DNA of 64,000 bases, taken from contig OZ244794.1 in the NCBI GenBank assembly GCA_965219915.1, forward strand, positions 1,984,001-2,048,000, given 5' to 3'. Both the position numbers and the translations under genes were made by a program. Below are positions 56,218 through 64,000 of this stretch, one piece after another. The DNA is from Bin80 sp965219915 (lineage in GTDB: Bacteria; Bacteroidota; Rhodothermia; Rhodothermales; Bin80). The notes under the pieces are model-generated. The model saw nothing but the letters and a program-made list of their open reading frames with translations, was not told the origin of the DNA and made no database searches. Position 1 is the stretch's first letter; every line of letters begins with the position of its first letter.

Positions 56218-57672
56218 CTAACTGGAAGTTTTCAGTAACTCCAGCATCTCAAGCCACTTTACCGCGAGCTTGAATCTACGAGGGACCCGCGTTGAGTGGC
56301 CGGAATAGAGACCAGGGCCCGTACGGTTTTCAAATTTCTCCACAAGCCGACCCACAAAGTACCTATCCGCAGTTGCATCAAGGCTGTCGGAAGTTGAATC
56401 AACGATGTCCTTGTACGCCTGAAAGAGTGGAGTATGGTCATACTCGCTCGTCGATGGTTCCGGGTCAGCAATTTCTTGAGCCGCCCTGATGATAGCCATT
56501 TCAAACCAAAGTCGCTCCTCAAGGAGATTCCCATTGCCCCTCACGGTAGGGGGCAACCAGCGTTCAACTACATCTTTGTCTGACAGCTCGCCACGAAGGA
56601 ATTCTCCGAGCATATCTGGATCATACACACGCAATATCAGGGCGATACAAAAATCTTCTACATAATTGGAATATTTCGCAATATCCTCCCGAGCAAGCAC
56701 CAATGCCAATCGAAAGCGGTACAACGCCTGCTGAATCTGGCGCAAGCTTATCCACTCAACGTCCAAAAAGGCGTGCAGCAAACGCGCTGTCTTGCCCCGC
56801 GCATCCTGGTTGGTTATTAGCCCTGTCAGTTGCTCTTCGAGAAGAAAGGTAATAAAATATTGCCGTGACGGCTCCGGCAACGTGAAATCGACATCAAAAA
56901 AGCGACGCAAATATCCCTTACCATCGAACTCGGGGCCGTAGAAACCTTTAACTGTATGGGCCAGTTCGGACCGGTACATGGCAAATGCATAGACCACATG
57001 GTCTACGGCCAGCAGGTGTTTTACCACTTCCAGAAACTCAACTGCATAGGTAGGCCGGCAGCGATCCAATTCGTCAATCAGCACGATTAGCGGTTTCCCT
57101 GTCTTGTTCCGAACCTCTTGGGCAACGCTCTCCAAAGCCGAACGAAATTCTTCCACTGAAGCTAGCTGCTCCTCATACTGTTCCAGTTGCCCGGTCGTGT
57201 CAGATTTAAATGCGGCAGCAATCTTGTCAACATCCTCACTGGTTAATCCAACACGGGAGGCTGCAAAATGTGGAACAATGGCAATTAGCGTGGTGAAACA
57301 TTCTTTAAGCCTTGAGAGCCCAATTCCATTTGGAGCATCAGTTAGGCCGCTAGCCTTTAGCTGTTTGGTCATTTCACCGACAATCGCCAGAAAAGGGTCG
57401 TTGAAGTAGTCCGTTTTCCATGCATTTACTTCGATAACCAGGAATGCATTTTGCTCGAGTCTGAGGTGTGCAGCCCACAGTCGCAGAAACGTAGTCTTTC
57501 CGTGCCCCCAGGCAGCATCTATTGCGATAGTACAAGGTCTTTCAACATGAGTCGCGAAACTAGTTAGCAAATCACATGAAGGCTCACGGCCCAGGCGATC
57601 GAATTGAAAAGGCTTGTCCTTATCAATGGGTAGTTCGCGCTCAATAGTGCAGATCTGTGGTTGCTGCGTCAT
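56218..57672 (-). CDS. KAP family P-loop NTPase
   Basis: 484 residues from the ATG at 57672; the frame continues to a GTG at 57852, adding 60 residues without family features, so the start is uncertain. Walker A is AWGHGKTTFL (Gly-His-Gly-Lys-Thr at 56-60) and Walker B is LIVLIDELDRC (Asp200, Glu201), followed by RPTYAVEFLEVVKHLL, the KAP hallmark around the sensor region. The family contains STAND-like ATPases, including phage-exclusion protein PifA and membrane-associated scaffolds. There are no clear membrane segments, unlike many KAP proteins. It has no co-oriented partner nearby: katG converges on it and the hydrolase gene is over 700 bases upstream. Role unknown; phage defence is one possibility. 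Confidence 0.85.
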   Translation of the reverse strand: MTQQPQICTIERELPIDKDKPFQFDRLGREPSCDLLTSFATHVERPCTIAIDAAWGHGKTTFLRLWAAHLRLEQNAFLVIEVNAWKTDYFNDPFLAIVGEMTKQLKASGLTDAPNGIGLSRLKECFTTLIAIVPHFAASRVGLTSEDVDKIAAAFKSDTTGQLEQYEEQLASVEEFRSALESVAQEVRNKTGKPLIVLIDELDRCRPTYAVEFLEVVKHLLAVDHVVYAFAMYRSELAHTVKGFYGPEFDGKGYLRRFFDVDFTLPEPSRQYFITFLLEEQLTGLITNQDARGKTARLLHAFLDVEWISLRQIQQALYRFRLALVLAREDIAKYSNYVEDFCIALILRVYDPDMLGEFLRGELSDKDVVERWLPPTVRGNGNLLEERLWFEMAIIRAAQEIADPEPSTSEYDHTPLFQAYKDIVDSTSDSLDATADRYFVGRLVEKFENRTGPGLYSGHSTRVPRRFKLAVKWLEMLELLKTSS

Positions 57673-58407
57673 ATCAAATGCGAGACGAAATTGTGCTATA
57701 TCGTTGGACCAAAATTCCGTTGGCGGTAGGATCACCCGCACGCCAACAAACGGGCGTGGTATGATTCTGCCCGGAATTGTTCCCTGAGAGACTAACCATG
57801 GTACAAGTGATCCAAGGTCATCCAGGAAAGCCACGAGCGCGCCCAATTGCACGATAACCCGCTCAGCCGCGATTTAGTCTAATACAGGCTGGTCTGCCTA
57901 CGTATTTGAATGAAAGGCCGTATCGCATGACTTGTACCATTACACCCGGTTGCTCACGATCTGCATAGCAATGCCGACGAGTATAATATCATACACCTGC
58001 GACAGACAGGACTTTCTTGAAAATCCCTGCTTGGTAGCTGGCTGTTTTAGAGTCCAGGTCAAACCCTTGAGTACTGCATTTTCCCAAGCTTCCTAGGAAT
58101 GCCGAATATCCATGCCAGCACAACTCCACCAATGTCCATAGCTAGGACAATGGTGGACACAATATCATACAAGGGGCATGCGACAATTTCTACTTTTGTT
58201 TGATCTCGATCATACTGAATAGGTATGACACAACAATACCGAGGGGGCGATGAGACTATTGACGGAGGTCAGGTCAAGGTTTTCCGCATTAGGCCGAACC
58301 CACTTTAAGCACCTCTATTCAGAACGCGCGAAACTAGCTACGACAGTTGACGAATGCAGGGACGCTGGTTATTTTCAACAGATCCGAACCACCTCTGCCG
58401 CAATAGG
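57673..58407. other. Intergenic region with strong hairpin and a hydrophobic reading-frame remnant
   Basis: Between the KAP start and the hydrolase stop; bases 57673-57852 could still be coding if the KAP gene uses the GTG. On the minus strand a frame of about 66 codons ending at 58059 encodes a hydrophobic stretch (YDIVSTIVLAMDIGGVVLAW), but lacks a good start. A second, shorter, similar piece (YDIILVGIAMQI) lies at about 57955-57990 in another frame. This suggests a decayed membrane-protein gene or chance. The hairpin at 58126-58156 falls within that frame. Confidence 0.35.
58126..58156. repeat. Strong inverted repeat (12-base arms, one mismatch)
   Basis: CCACCAATGTCC and GGACAATGGTGG enclose the 7-base spacer ATAGCTA; 11 of 12 pairs match, and a flanking T-A pair extends the stem. 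It lies about 270-450 bases upstream of the KAP gene start, depending on which start is used, and about 250 bases beyond the hydrolase stop. No T-run follows on either strand. It could be an operator, RNA processing site or remnant. Confidence 0.7.
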
Positions 58408-59304
58408 TCAGTCGTCTGCGAGCAAATGTTCTCTGAAGAACGCAACGGTGCGTTCCCAGGCTAGCTTGGCCCCCTCTGGATCGAACCGGGGTGTGGAATC
58501 GTTGTGGAAACCGTGCTGAAGACCCTCGTACATGTAGGTGGTATATTCTTTCTCATGGGCCTTCAAAGCGGCCTCGTAGGCGGGCCATCCAGCATTGACT
58601 CGTGCATCCTGTTCAGCAAAATGGAGCAGGATGGGGGCCTGGATTTGGGGGACAAGCTCTGCATCCGGCTGACCACCATAAAATGGCACTGCTGCCCCGA
58701 GCTCTGGAAGACGCGTAGCCATCATGTTCGAAATCCAGCCACCAAAACAGAACCCTACGACTCCAACATTGCCTGTGCAGCTACCGTGTGTACGCAGGTA
58801 CTCATAGCCCGCGATGAAGTCTTCCAGCATCTCGTTACGGTCACGTTGACGCTGTAGTTCACGCCCTTCGTCATCAGTGCCCGGATAGCCGCCAAGTGGG
58901 GTCAGTGCATCTGGTGCAAGCCCGACGAATCCAGCGAGCGCTACACGTCGGCAAACATCTTCAATGTGTGGATTGAGTCCGCGGTTTTCGTGAACGACAA
59001 CTACACCAGGCAATGGTTCAGAAGCACCTTCTGGAATGCACAATAATCCACGCACAGTCCCAGCTCCGTTAGGGCTGTCGTAGGTCACATACTCTTCGGT
59101 CAGCCTCGGATCTCCGCGGCGAACCTGTTGCGCCGAAGTGTATTTCGGCGACAGGAAGTCTAGCATCACAGCAGCTGTCATAGAGCCAACTGCATACTTC
59201 GAGGCCTTGTCCAGAAACTGCCGACGGGAAATCAGACTGTGGACATAGCGGTCGAACAGATCAAAAACTTCGCGCGGAAGATCATCTTTGGAGATACGCT
59301 TCAT
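58408..59304 (-). CDS. Dienelactone hydrolase family protein, Tat-exported
   Basis: 298 residues. The N-terminal SRRQFLDKASKYAVG is a twin-arginine signal, placed after about 26 residues. The alpha/beta-hydrolase domain begins near residue 70. The catalytic triad can be placed: Cys186 in GFCFGG, Asp233 in EQDARVN and His264 in QHGFHND. VVVVHENRGLN is the usual oxyanion-region motif. Dienelactone hydrolases cleave cyclic lactones, but exported homologues act on diverse esters; the substrate is unknown. Divergent from the DsbA-like gene at 59386. Confidence 0.92.
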   Translation of the reverse strand: MKRISKDDLPREVFDLFDRYVHSLISRRQFLDKASKYAVGSMTAAVMLDFLSPKYTSAQQVRRGDPRLTEEYVTYDSPNGAGTVRGLLCIPEGASEPLPGVVVVHENRGLNPHIEDVCRRVALAGFVGLAPDALTPLGGYPGTDDEGRELQRQRDRNEMLEDFIAGYEYLRTHGSCTGNVGVVGFCFGGWISNMMATRLPELGAAVPFYGGQPDAELVPQIQAPILLHFAEQDARVNAGWPAYEAALKAHEKEYTTYMYEGLQHGFHNDSTPRFDPEGAKLAWERTVAFFREHLLADD

Positions 59305-59385
59305 GGCAGGCTTGCATTATTCCCATGAGGCAACCTTTGATGCCACGAATCGTTCCCTGCCAATCTAAACTGTTCAATATTCTGC

Positions 59386-60288
59386 ATGCGGTGGGCTCTA
59401 CTCCTAATAAGTGTGTTGTTTGTTTTTCCCGTGGTAGCTCAGGAGTTGAACAAGGAGCAAATATTGGCTAACCTTAGATTCCGTGTACCCAATCTGGAGA
59501 ATGCCGAAGTTGTATTGGGAGATATAGAAGACAGCCCTTATGCTGACCTGAAACGGGGATCATTCACTATAAATGGTCAACAGACTTTTCAATTTCTGCT
59601 CTCAGAAGATCCGCCGCACCTGATCCTTCTTGCCACCGATCCTATTGATGTAAGCCTGTCAGAAGCAGAAATCGCTGACCTGCTCACTGAACAGGAAAGG
59701 CGGGAGCAGCAGGTTGCTGCCGAGCTCTATGATGCGTTGAATCGATTCTCTGAAGGCAAGCCGAGTAGGGGGCCCGCAGGTGCCCCGATCACCGTACATG
59801 AATTCAGTGATTTTCAGTGCCCCTATTGTGCACGGGCAAGTATGATTGTTGAAGAGTTACTCGATAAATATCCCGACGATATTCGCTTTGTTTATTTGCA
59901 TTTTCCGCTGGATATACATGACTGGGCGAAGCCGGCGGCAGTGGCAGCGGAGTGTGCTGCCAGACAGAGTGATTCTGCTTTCTGGCTTTTGCATGATAAA
60001 TTCTTCGAATTCCAAGGTAGTATTTCGAAGGAATCCATGCTTGATGATACTCGTACCTGGCTCACGGATTCGGATATTGATCTTGATGCCTGGGAGGTTT
60101 GTGCTACGGATGAATCGTCTGCGTCTAACCAGGGAGCAACCCTTCAGGTAGATATCGCCAGTTCAACGGCGGAGCGTTTTGGTCTCACAGGGACCCCAGG
60201 GTTTTTTGTGAATGGTCACCTCTTGAGTGGATCACAGCCACTGGAGGTTTTTGAAGACTTGATTGCCTCAATCAAGGCTGAGATGTAG
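59386..60288 (+). CDS. DsbA-like thioredoxin-fold protein, exported
   Basis: 300 residues. The start MRWALLLISVLFVFPVVAQ is a clear signal peptide. After an N-terminal region of about 120 residues without known domain, a DsbA/thioredoxin fold contains the redox motif FQCPYCARAS (Cys145 and Cys148). The cis-Pro loop is GTPGFFVNGHLLSG, the usual signature near the C-terminus. It could make or isomerise disulfides in the periplasm, or reduce a partner. No DsbB/VKOR gene is adjacent. Confidence 0.92.
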   Translation: MRWALLLISVLFVFPVVAQELNKEQILANLRFRVPNLENAEVVLGDIEDSPYADLKRGSFTINGQQTFQFLLSEDPPHLILLATDPIDVSLSEAEIADLLTEQERREQQVAAELYDALNRFSEGKPSRGPAGAPITVHEFSDFQCPYCARASMIVEELLDKYPDDIRFVYLHFPLDIHDWAKPAAVAAECAARQSDSAFWLLHDKFFEFQGSISKESMLDDTRTWLTDSDIDLDAWEVCATDESSASNQGATLQVDIASSTAERFGLTGTPGFFVNGHLLSGSQPLEVFEDLIASIKAEM

Positions 60289-60317
60289 GCTAGCATACGT
60301 GATTATGCCAGCAATCT

Positions 60318-60337
60318 CCGCACAAGTTAGTTTGCGG
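60318..60337. terminator. Small hairpin between convergent genes
   Basis: CCGCA and TGCGG form a 5-bp stem with a 10-base loop, with imperfect AAT/ATT pairing outside it. It sits between the DsbA-like gene and the minus-strand SDR gene. There is no T-run. Weak candidate for a bidirectional terminator. Confidence 0.25.
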
Positions 60338-60407
60338 ATTACCGGCTACCAATCTGGAATCTCACTGCCCAATTGCTCGGTACGCTGAGGGGCGCAGTCA
60401 AGATAAA

Positions 60408-61229
60408 TCAAATTCCAAGCCCACCCGTTACCTCCAAGGTATGCCCGGTGATATAGCCCGCAAGCGGGGAAGCCATAAGGATTATACCATTGGCGGCTTC
60501 TTCTGGTGAGCCCGGTCTCCCCATGGGGATGGCTGAAAAGGCGGCTTTTCTCGCATTCTCGGGGATACCCAGCGATACTTGTTCTCCATCAACTGTAAGT
60601 GTGTGTCCTTCACCCGCAGGCCGTGTCAGACGCGTATCAATAAACCCGAATGCGACGGCATTGCATCGAATACCAAAGGCACCCCATTCTCGAGCAATCG
60701 TTTTGGTCATCCCAATGACGCCCATTTTTGCCGTGGCGTAATTGATCTGCCCGATGTTTCCGTGCAGACCGGATGTCGAAGACACGTTAATAATACATCG
60801 GTGCGGATGGGGCTGACCGGTGGCAATTTCAGCTTTTGCAAGCGGACGCCATACCCTGGCAAGTGCACGAACTAGTCGAAAGGGTGCCAGGGTATGCACA
60901 TCCTGTATACGGCGCCATTGTTTGTCAGTCATCTTATGCAGCATGCCGTCCCAGGTAAACCCGGCGTTGTTCACCAGCACATTAAGTTGACCGCACTGGT
61001 CCATAACCTCTCTGATTAGCAGCTCAGGCAAAGCGGGATCGGTCACATCGCCCGGCATGCTCCATGCGACATTCCCGGCTTCCTGAATTGAACGAGCAGC
61101 CGCTGCACATGCATCTGCGTCCAGGTCATTTATAACGACCTGAGCACCCATATCCGCAAACTGCTGGGCCGCAGCGTACCCAATCCCCTTTGCAGCTCCT
61201 GTAATCAATACGATCTGATCCTTAAACAT
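60408..61229 (-). CDS. Short-chain dehydrogenase/reductase (FabG-like)
   Basis: 273 residues. The cofactor motif TGAAKGIG is at 10-17, NNAG at 87-90, and the catalytic set Ser (about 150), Tyr164 and Lys168 (YATAK) is present. The C-terminus GYITGHTLEVTGGLGI is typical of FabG-like 3-oxoacyl reductases, but the gene is alone and not in a fatty-acid operon. An insert around residues 205-225 (GEGHTLTVDGEQVSLG) is unusual. Substrate uncertain. Divergent from the DUF5916 gene. Confidence 0.92.
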   Translation of the reverse strand: MFKDQIVLITGAAKGIGYAAAQQFADMGAQVVINDLDADACAAAARSIQEAGNVAWSMPGDVTDPALPELLIREVMDQCGQLNVLVNNAGFTWDGMLHKMTDKQWRRIQDVHTLAPFRLVRALARVWRPLAKAEIATGQPHPHRCIINVSSTSGLHGNIGQINYATAKMGVIGMTKTIAREWGAFGIRCNAVAFGFIDTRLTRPAGEGHTLTVDGEQVSLGIPENARKAAFSAIPMGRPGSPEEAANGIILMASPLAGYITGHTLEVTGGLGI

Positions 61230-61375
61230 GAAACTCTGTTATTTCGTCCATCAGAATGACAAGGTGTGTAAATTTTGTAACAATCAAGTCCAAGCTCTCG
61301 TAAGGGCAATCAGTACTTTGCACGGCCTGGAGGTGCAGTTAGCTGGTCCGCCATCCACAAAACCAATTGTAGCCC

Positions 61376-63682
61376 ATGAAAAGATACTTTTCAGTTGCCC
61401 TCCTAAGTGCTATGTTATACTTCGTGTCTGTCACCCAGGCCCAGACACTGGATAATAACCCTGTTTCTCAACAAACGGTTGCCTCCGATAATTTTAATCC
61501 CAATATAAAACCCTCTTTAGTGCTTACAAAGGCATCAGGGAGTATTGAAGTTGATGGAAATTTGGACGATGATGCTTGGAGGGATGCCGCACTCGCGCGG
61601 AATTTTTCCGAGGTTTTTCCGGGGGACCAAACTCGCCCACCGGTGGAGGTAAGTGGTATGATGACCTATGACGATGATAACCTCTATGTGGGAATCATTG
61701 TTAAGGATGATCCAAGACTGATTCGGGCTAATCTCAGCGATCGTGATGAGATTTGGCAGGACGACTATGCCGGGATTGTGCTTGATCCCAATCGCGATGG
61801 TCAAGGCGTGTATTTCATAGCATCGAACCCCTTGGGCATACAAGCCGATACCTATATTACGCCGAACAATGAAGATGATGGGTTTAGCCTGCTTTTTCGC
61901 TCGGATGCCCAGATCACGGAAGATGGCTATCAGGTAGAGTTAGCCATTCCGTTTAAAAGCCTACGTTTCCCTAATGTGGATGTCCAGTCTTGGGGAGCAA
62001 CATTTTGGGTTACACACCCCAGAGAAAGCAGAAGCCAGTATTCCTGGGCGGGGATTAACAGGGATGATCCATGTATGAGCTGCCAACTGGGGGAGATCAA
62101 TGGCATCCGTGGAGTAACATCCGGCCGTAACCTGGAGGTCTTACCGTCATTGACCGGTGGAGGCGCAGGGGCTCTCCGTGATGCCGCTGCACCTGCTTCG
62201 GGATTCAAGAATGAACGCGTGACACTTGAGCCGTCGCTGAACGTCAAGTACGGTATAACTTCCGAGTTAACCGCAGATGTAGCGGTGAACCCCGACTTCA
62301 GCCAAATCGAGTCTGATCAGGCGCAGATTGATGTGAATTCAACCTTTGCGCTTTTCTTTGATGAACGTCGCCCATTTTTTCAGGAAGGATCAGGTCTCTT
62401 CAATACTGAGATTCAAACCGTATACACCCGCTCCATCAATGATCCGATAGGTGCGGCAAAAATGACGGGGCGTTTTGGAACGGTTGACGTGGCCTATATC
62501 GGTGCACGGGACAATAATTCCCCTCTTTTGCTTCCCTTTGAGGAAGAAAGCAGGCTGCTTGAAGGAGGACGCAGCGTTTCCAATATTCTGCGATTAAAAA
62601 AGAATTATGGGAATGATTCATTTATTGGCGCAATTCTGACCGATCGAAGATTAGATGAAGGTGGATCCGGATCAACCGTCAGCCTTGACGGGTCTGCAAG
62701 ATTTCTGCAGAAGTATATGATTGGTGCGCAATTCGTGTACAGCAACAATTCCGAACCCACGAATGAAGAATTGAACGAGGGCTTGGAAGACATCACGTTT
62801 GGTTCCAAGGGATACACCGCGGCCCTGGATGGCGAAACCTTTAGCGGGTATGCTGCAAAACTTGAACTTGACAGGCAGGCACGCTACTGGATGTTTGAAG
62901 TAGGGTATGAAGCCGTAAGCCCAACGTTTCGTGCAGACAATGGCTTTGTGCGTCAGAACAATGACCAGACGGCTTACATGTGGCAGGGGGTCACGATTTA
63001 TCCTGAAAGAGTGATCCCTTTCATAGACCGTATACGGCCGAACCTGGTGATGGGGAGCAGATGGAATTTCGATGGCCTTCAAAAGAGTTTCTTCTTCCGT
63101 CCGGCAGTTTATTTCCAGCTTAAGCGACAGACAAATGTACAGCTTAACTGGTGGTACAGGCAGGAGCATTTTGCAGGACAGCAGTTCGACGGGATCACAG
63201 CGGTCAATCTCGAAGTCAACAGCAATTTCAGCAAGCGTGTAAACCTGGGAGTCGAAACTCGCATAGGTGAGTCCATTGCCCGGTTCCTAAGTGATCCAGA
63301 GGTCGGCAACAGCCTTGATGTCAGTGCATGGGGGGTATTTCGTCCAACGCAACGGATGTCTGTTCAGCCGCAGTTTTCATATTCACGGCTTTCTGAAAAA
63401 GGGACGGGGGAGGAGTATTTCAGCGGATACGTTGCTCGTATGCGCTTGAAGTATCAGTTTAGCCGTTACTTCTTCCTGCGCACGATTGTACAGTACAATG
63501 ATTTCTCCAAATCATTGGAGGTTGATCCACTACTTACGTACAAGATCAATGCATTTACTGCACTACACGTAGGTTCGACCCATGATCTTGACCAGTTCAC
63601 GCGTACGGAGGGGGCGGCAAAGTACTTCCGTCAGAGTAATCGACAGGTATTCTTCAAGGTCCAGTACCTCTTCAGAAAATAG
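61376..63682 (+). CDS. DUF5916 outer-membrane protein with family 9-like carbohydrate-binding N-terminal domain
   Basis: 768 residues. The start MKRYFSVALLSAMLYFVSV... ending TQAQ gives a signal peptide. Residues about 45-235 form a CBM9-like beta-sandwich (SGSIEVDGNLDDDAWRDA, then YDDDNLYVGIIVKDD). The rest is the DUF5916 barrel-like region with DVAVNPDFSQIESDQAQIDVN and FALFFDERRPFFQEGS, both hallmark strings. The end is aromatic (FFKVQYLFRK), as for outer-membrane barrels. Function unproven; it is often near polysaccharide or peptidase genes in Bacteroidota. Confidence 0.92.
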   Translation: MKRYFSVALLSAMLYFVSVTQAQTLDNNPVSQQTVASDNFNPNIKPSLVLTKASGSIEVDGNLDDDAWRDAALARNFSEVFPGDQTRPPVEVSGMMTYDDDNLYVGIIVKDDPRLIRANLSDRDEIWQDDYAGIVLDPNRDGQGVYFIASNPLGIQADTYITPNNEDDGFSLLFRSDAQITEDGYQVELAIPFKSLRFPNVDVQSWGATFWVTHPRESRSQYSWAGINRDDPCMSCQLGEINGIRGVTSGRNLEVLPSLTGGGAGALRDAAAPASGFKNERVTLEPSLNVKYGITSELTADVAVNPDFSQIESDQAQIDVNSTFALFFDERRPFFQEGSGLFNTEIQTVYTRSINDPIGAAKMTGRFGTVDVAYIGARDNNSPLLLPFEEESRLLEGGRSVSNILRLKKNYGNDSFIGAILTDRRLDEGGSGSTVSLDGSARFLQKYMIGAQFVYSNNSEPTNEELNEGLEDITFGSKGYTAALDGETFSGYAAKLELDRQARYWMFEVGYEAVSPTFRADNGFVRQNNDQTAYMWQGVTIYPERVIPFIDRIRPNLVMGSRWNFDGLQKSFFFRPAVYFQLKRQTNVQLNWWYRQEHFAGQQFDGITAVNLEVNSNFSKRVNLGVETRIGESIARFLSDPEVGNSLDVSAWGVFRPTQRMSVQPQFSYSRLSEKGTGEEYFSGYVARMRLKYQFSRYFFLRTIVQYNDFSKSLEVDPLLTYKINAFTALHVGSTHDLDQFTRTEGAAKYFRQSNRQVFFKVQYLFRK

Positions 63683-63719
63683 CTTCCCATCGTTAATTAG
63701 CTTGCTTCGTCGTAACTTG

Positions 63720-63745
63720 TGTGTCACACTAGTAATTATGACACA
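63720..63745. promoter_or_regulatory. Inverted repeat overlapping the start of the oxidoreductase gene
   Basis: TGTGTCA (63720-63726) pairs with TGACACA (63739-63745) around a 12-base spacer. The second arm's last base is the A of the ATG. As RNA it could hide the ribosome-binding site; as DNA it could be an operator. Function inferred. Confidence 0.35.
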
Positions 63746-64000
63746 TGAAGCGACTTACCGATCGTAGAACATTCATCAAAACGGCTTCGGCGGGTGTAGC
63801 CGGGGCCACTCTTTTGGGAGCTGCGCGCGGAGTGGCCGCGCCGTCGAACCGTCTAGTTGCTGCCGTTATGGGAGTCAACAGCCGGGGTGGGGTTCTTGCT
63901 ACCTCGTTCGCGCGTGCGGAAGGCTGCGAGGTTGGGGTTATCTGTGATGTGGATGAGCGTGCTATCTCCCGGTCAATCAAAGAAGTTTCAGAGGTTGGAA
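63745..64000 (+). CDS. Gfo/Idh/MocA family oxidoreductase, Tat-exported, 3' end missing
   Basis: The ATG at 63745 opens an 85-codon frame that runs off the window. It starts with a twin-arginine signal (DRRTFIKTASAGVAGATLLG), followed by the nucleotide-binding beginning LVAAVMGVNSRGGVLATSFA and VGVICDVDERAI of the Gfo/Idh/MocA family. Exported members of this family are common in Planctomycetes and Bacteroidota and act on sugars or cyclitols with a tightly held NAD(P), as expected from Tat export of a folded protein. The substrate-binding domain is outside the window. Confidence 0.9.
   Translation, partial: MKRLTDRRTFIKTASAGVAGATLLGAARGVAAPSNRLVAAVMGVNSRGGVLATSFARAEGCEVGVICDVDERAISRSIKEVSEVG

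Noticed and set aside
58250..58519. Plus-strand frame beside the hydrolase gene
   Set aside because: Overlaps the well-supported dienelactone hydrolase gene on the other strand, no domain match.
1..64000. CRISPR array, rRNA operon or prophage
   Set aside because: No regularly spaced repeat-spacer arrays, rRNA sequence or phage structural genes were seen.

Overview
The window looks like chromosomal DNA of a Bacteroidota-like bacterium, most plausibly of the Rhodothermota/Balneolota side. Signs of this are two outer-membrane TonB-dependent receptors with an N-terminal carboxypeptidase-regulatory-like domain, a PorQ component of the type IX secretion system (T9SS), a secreted subtilase ending in a T9SS sorting domain, an enlarged SecA, several 6-bladed beta-propeller lipoproteins, and promoter-like TAnnTTTG boxes upstream of two transcription units. 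The species cannot be told from the sequence. There is one tRNA (Gln, TTG) and no rRNA, CRISPR array, prophage or intact insertion sequence that I can see.

Layout. 1-12,480: the 3' part of uxaC, then a minus-strand secreted subtilase with leucine-rich repeats and a TonB receptor, then a plus-strand pair of planctomycete-type genes (cytochrome/DUF1549/DUF1553 lipoprotein and Tat-exported DUF1501 protein). 12,500-19,700: three tandem copies of a ~1.84 kb unit, each with a beta-propeller lipoprotein, plus a fourth, more distant propeller. 19,972-22,242: an APC permease fused to universal-stress domains, visibly more GC-rich. 23,001-30,853: a TPR protein, then a tightly packed minus-strand sugar-nucleotide operon (UDP-glucuronate decarboxylase, fcl, gmd, RmlA-like, RmlC-like, a second nucleotidyltransferase) whose last coupled gene is uxaA. 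30,942-36,299: racemase, tRNA-Gln, prs-rplY-pth and a K+-dependent membrane pyrophosphatase. 36,490-43,095: second TonB receptor, a dihydrolipoamide acyltransferase, a tyrosine-recombinase-like protein that has lost its catalytic residues, and porQ. 43,610-51,798: secA, recN and two overlapping phosphohexomutase genes. 51,926-64,000: small membrane protein, frameshifted HAD gene, katG, a lone KAP P-loop NTPase, Tat-exported dienelactone hydrolase, DsbA-like protein, SDR oxidoreductase, DUF5916 outer-membrane protein and the start of a Tat-exported Gfo/Idh/MocA oxidoreductase.

How the genes fit together. UxaC and UxaA are two steps of hexuronate breakdown, and the TonB receptors, DUF1549/DUF1553-DUF1501 pair and Gfo/Idh protein suggest a consumer of complex, probably polyanionic polysaccharides. 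SecA, PorQ and the sorting-domain protease belong to one export route. The sugar-nucleotide operon supplies GDP-fucose and UDP-xylose type precursors for surface glycans. I found no single clear-cut new system. The best candidates for a second look are the mosaic tandem propeller array, the catalytically dead recombinase paralogue, the coupling of uxaA to nucleotide-sugar genes, and the isolated KAP NTPase with a strong inverted repeat in its upstream region.
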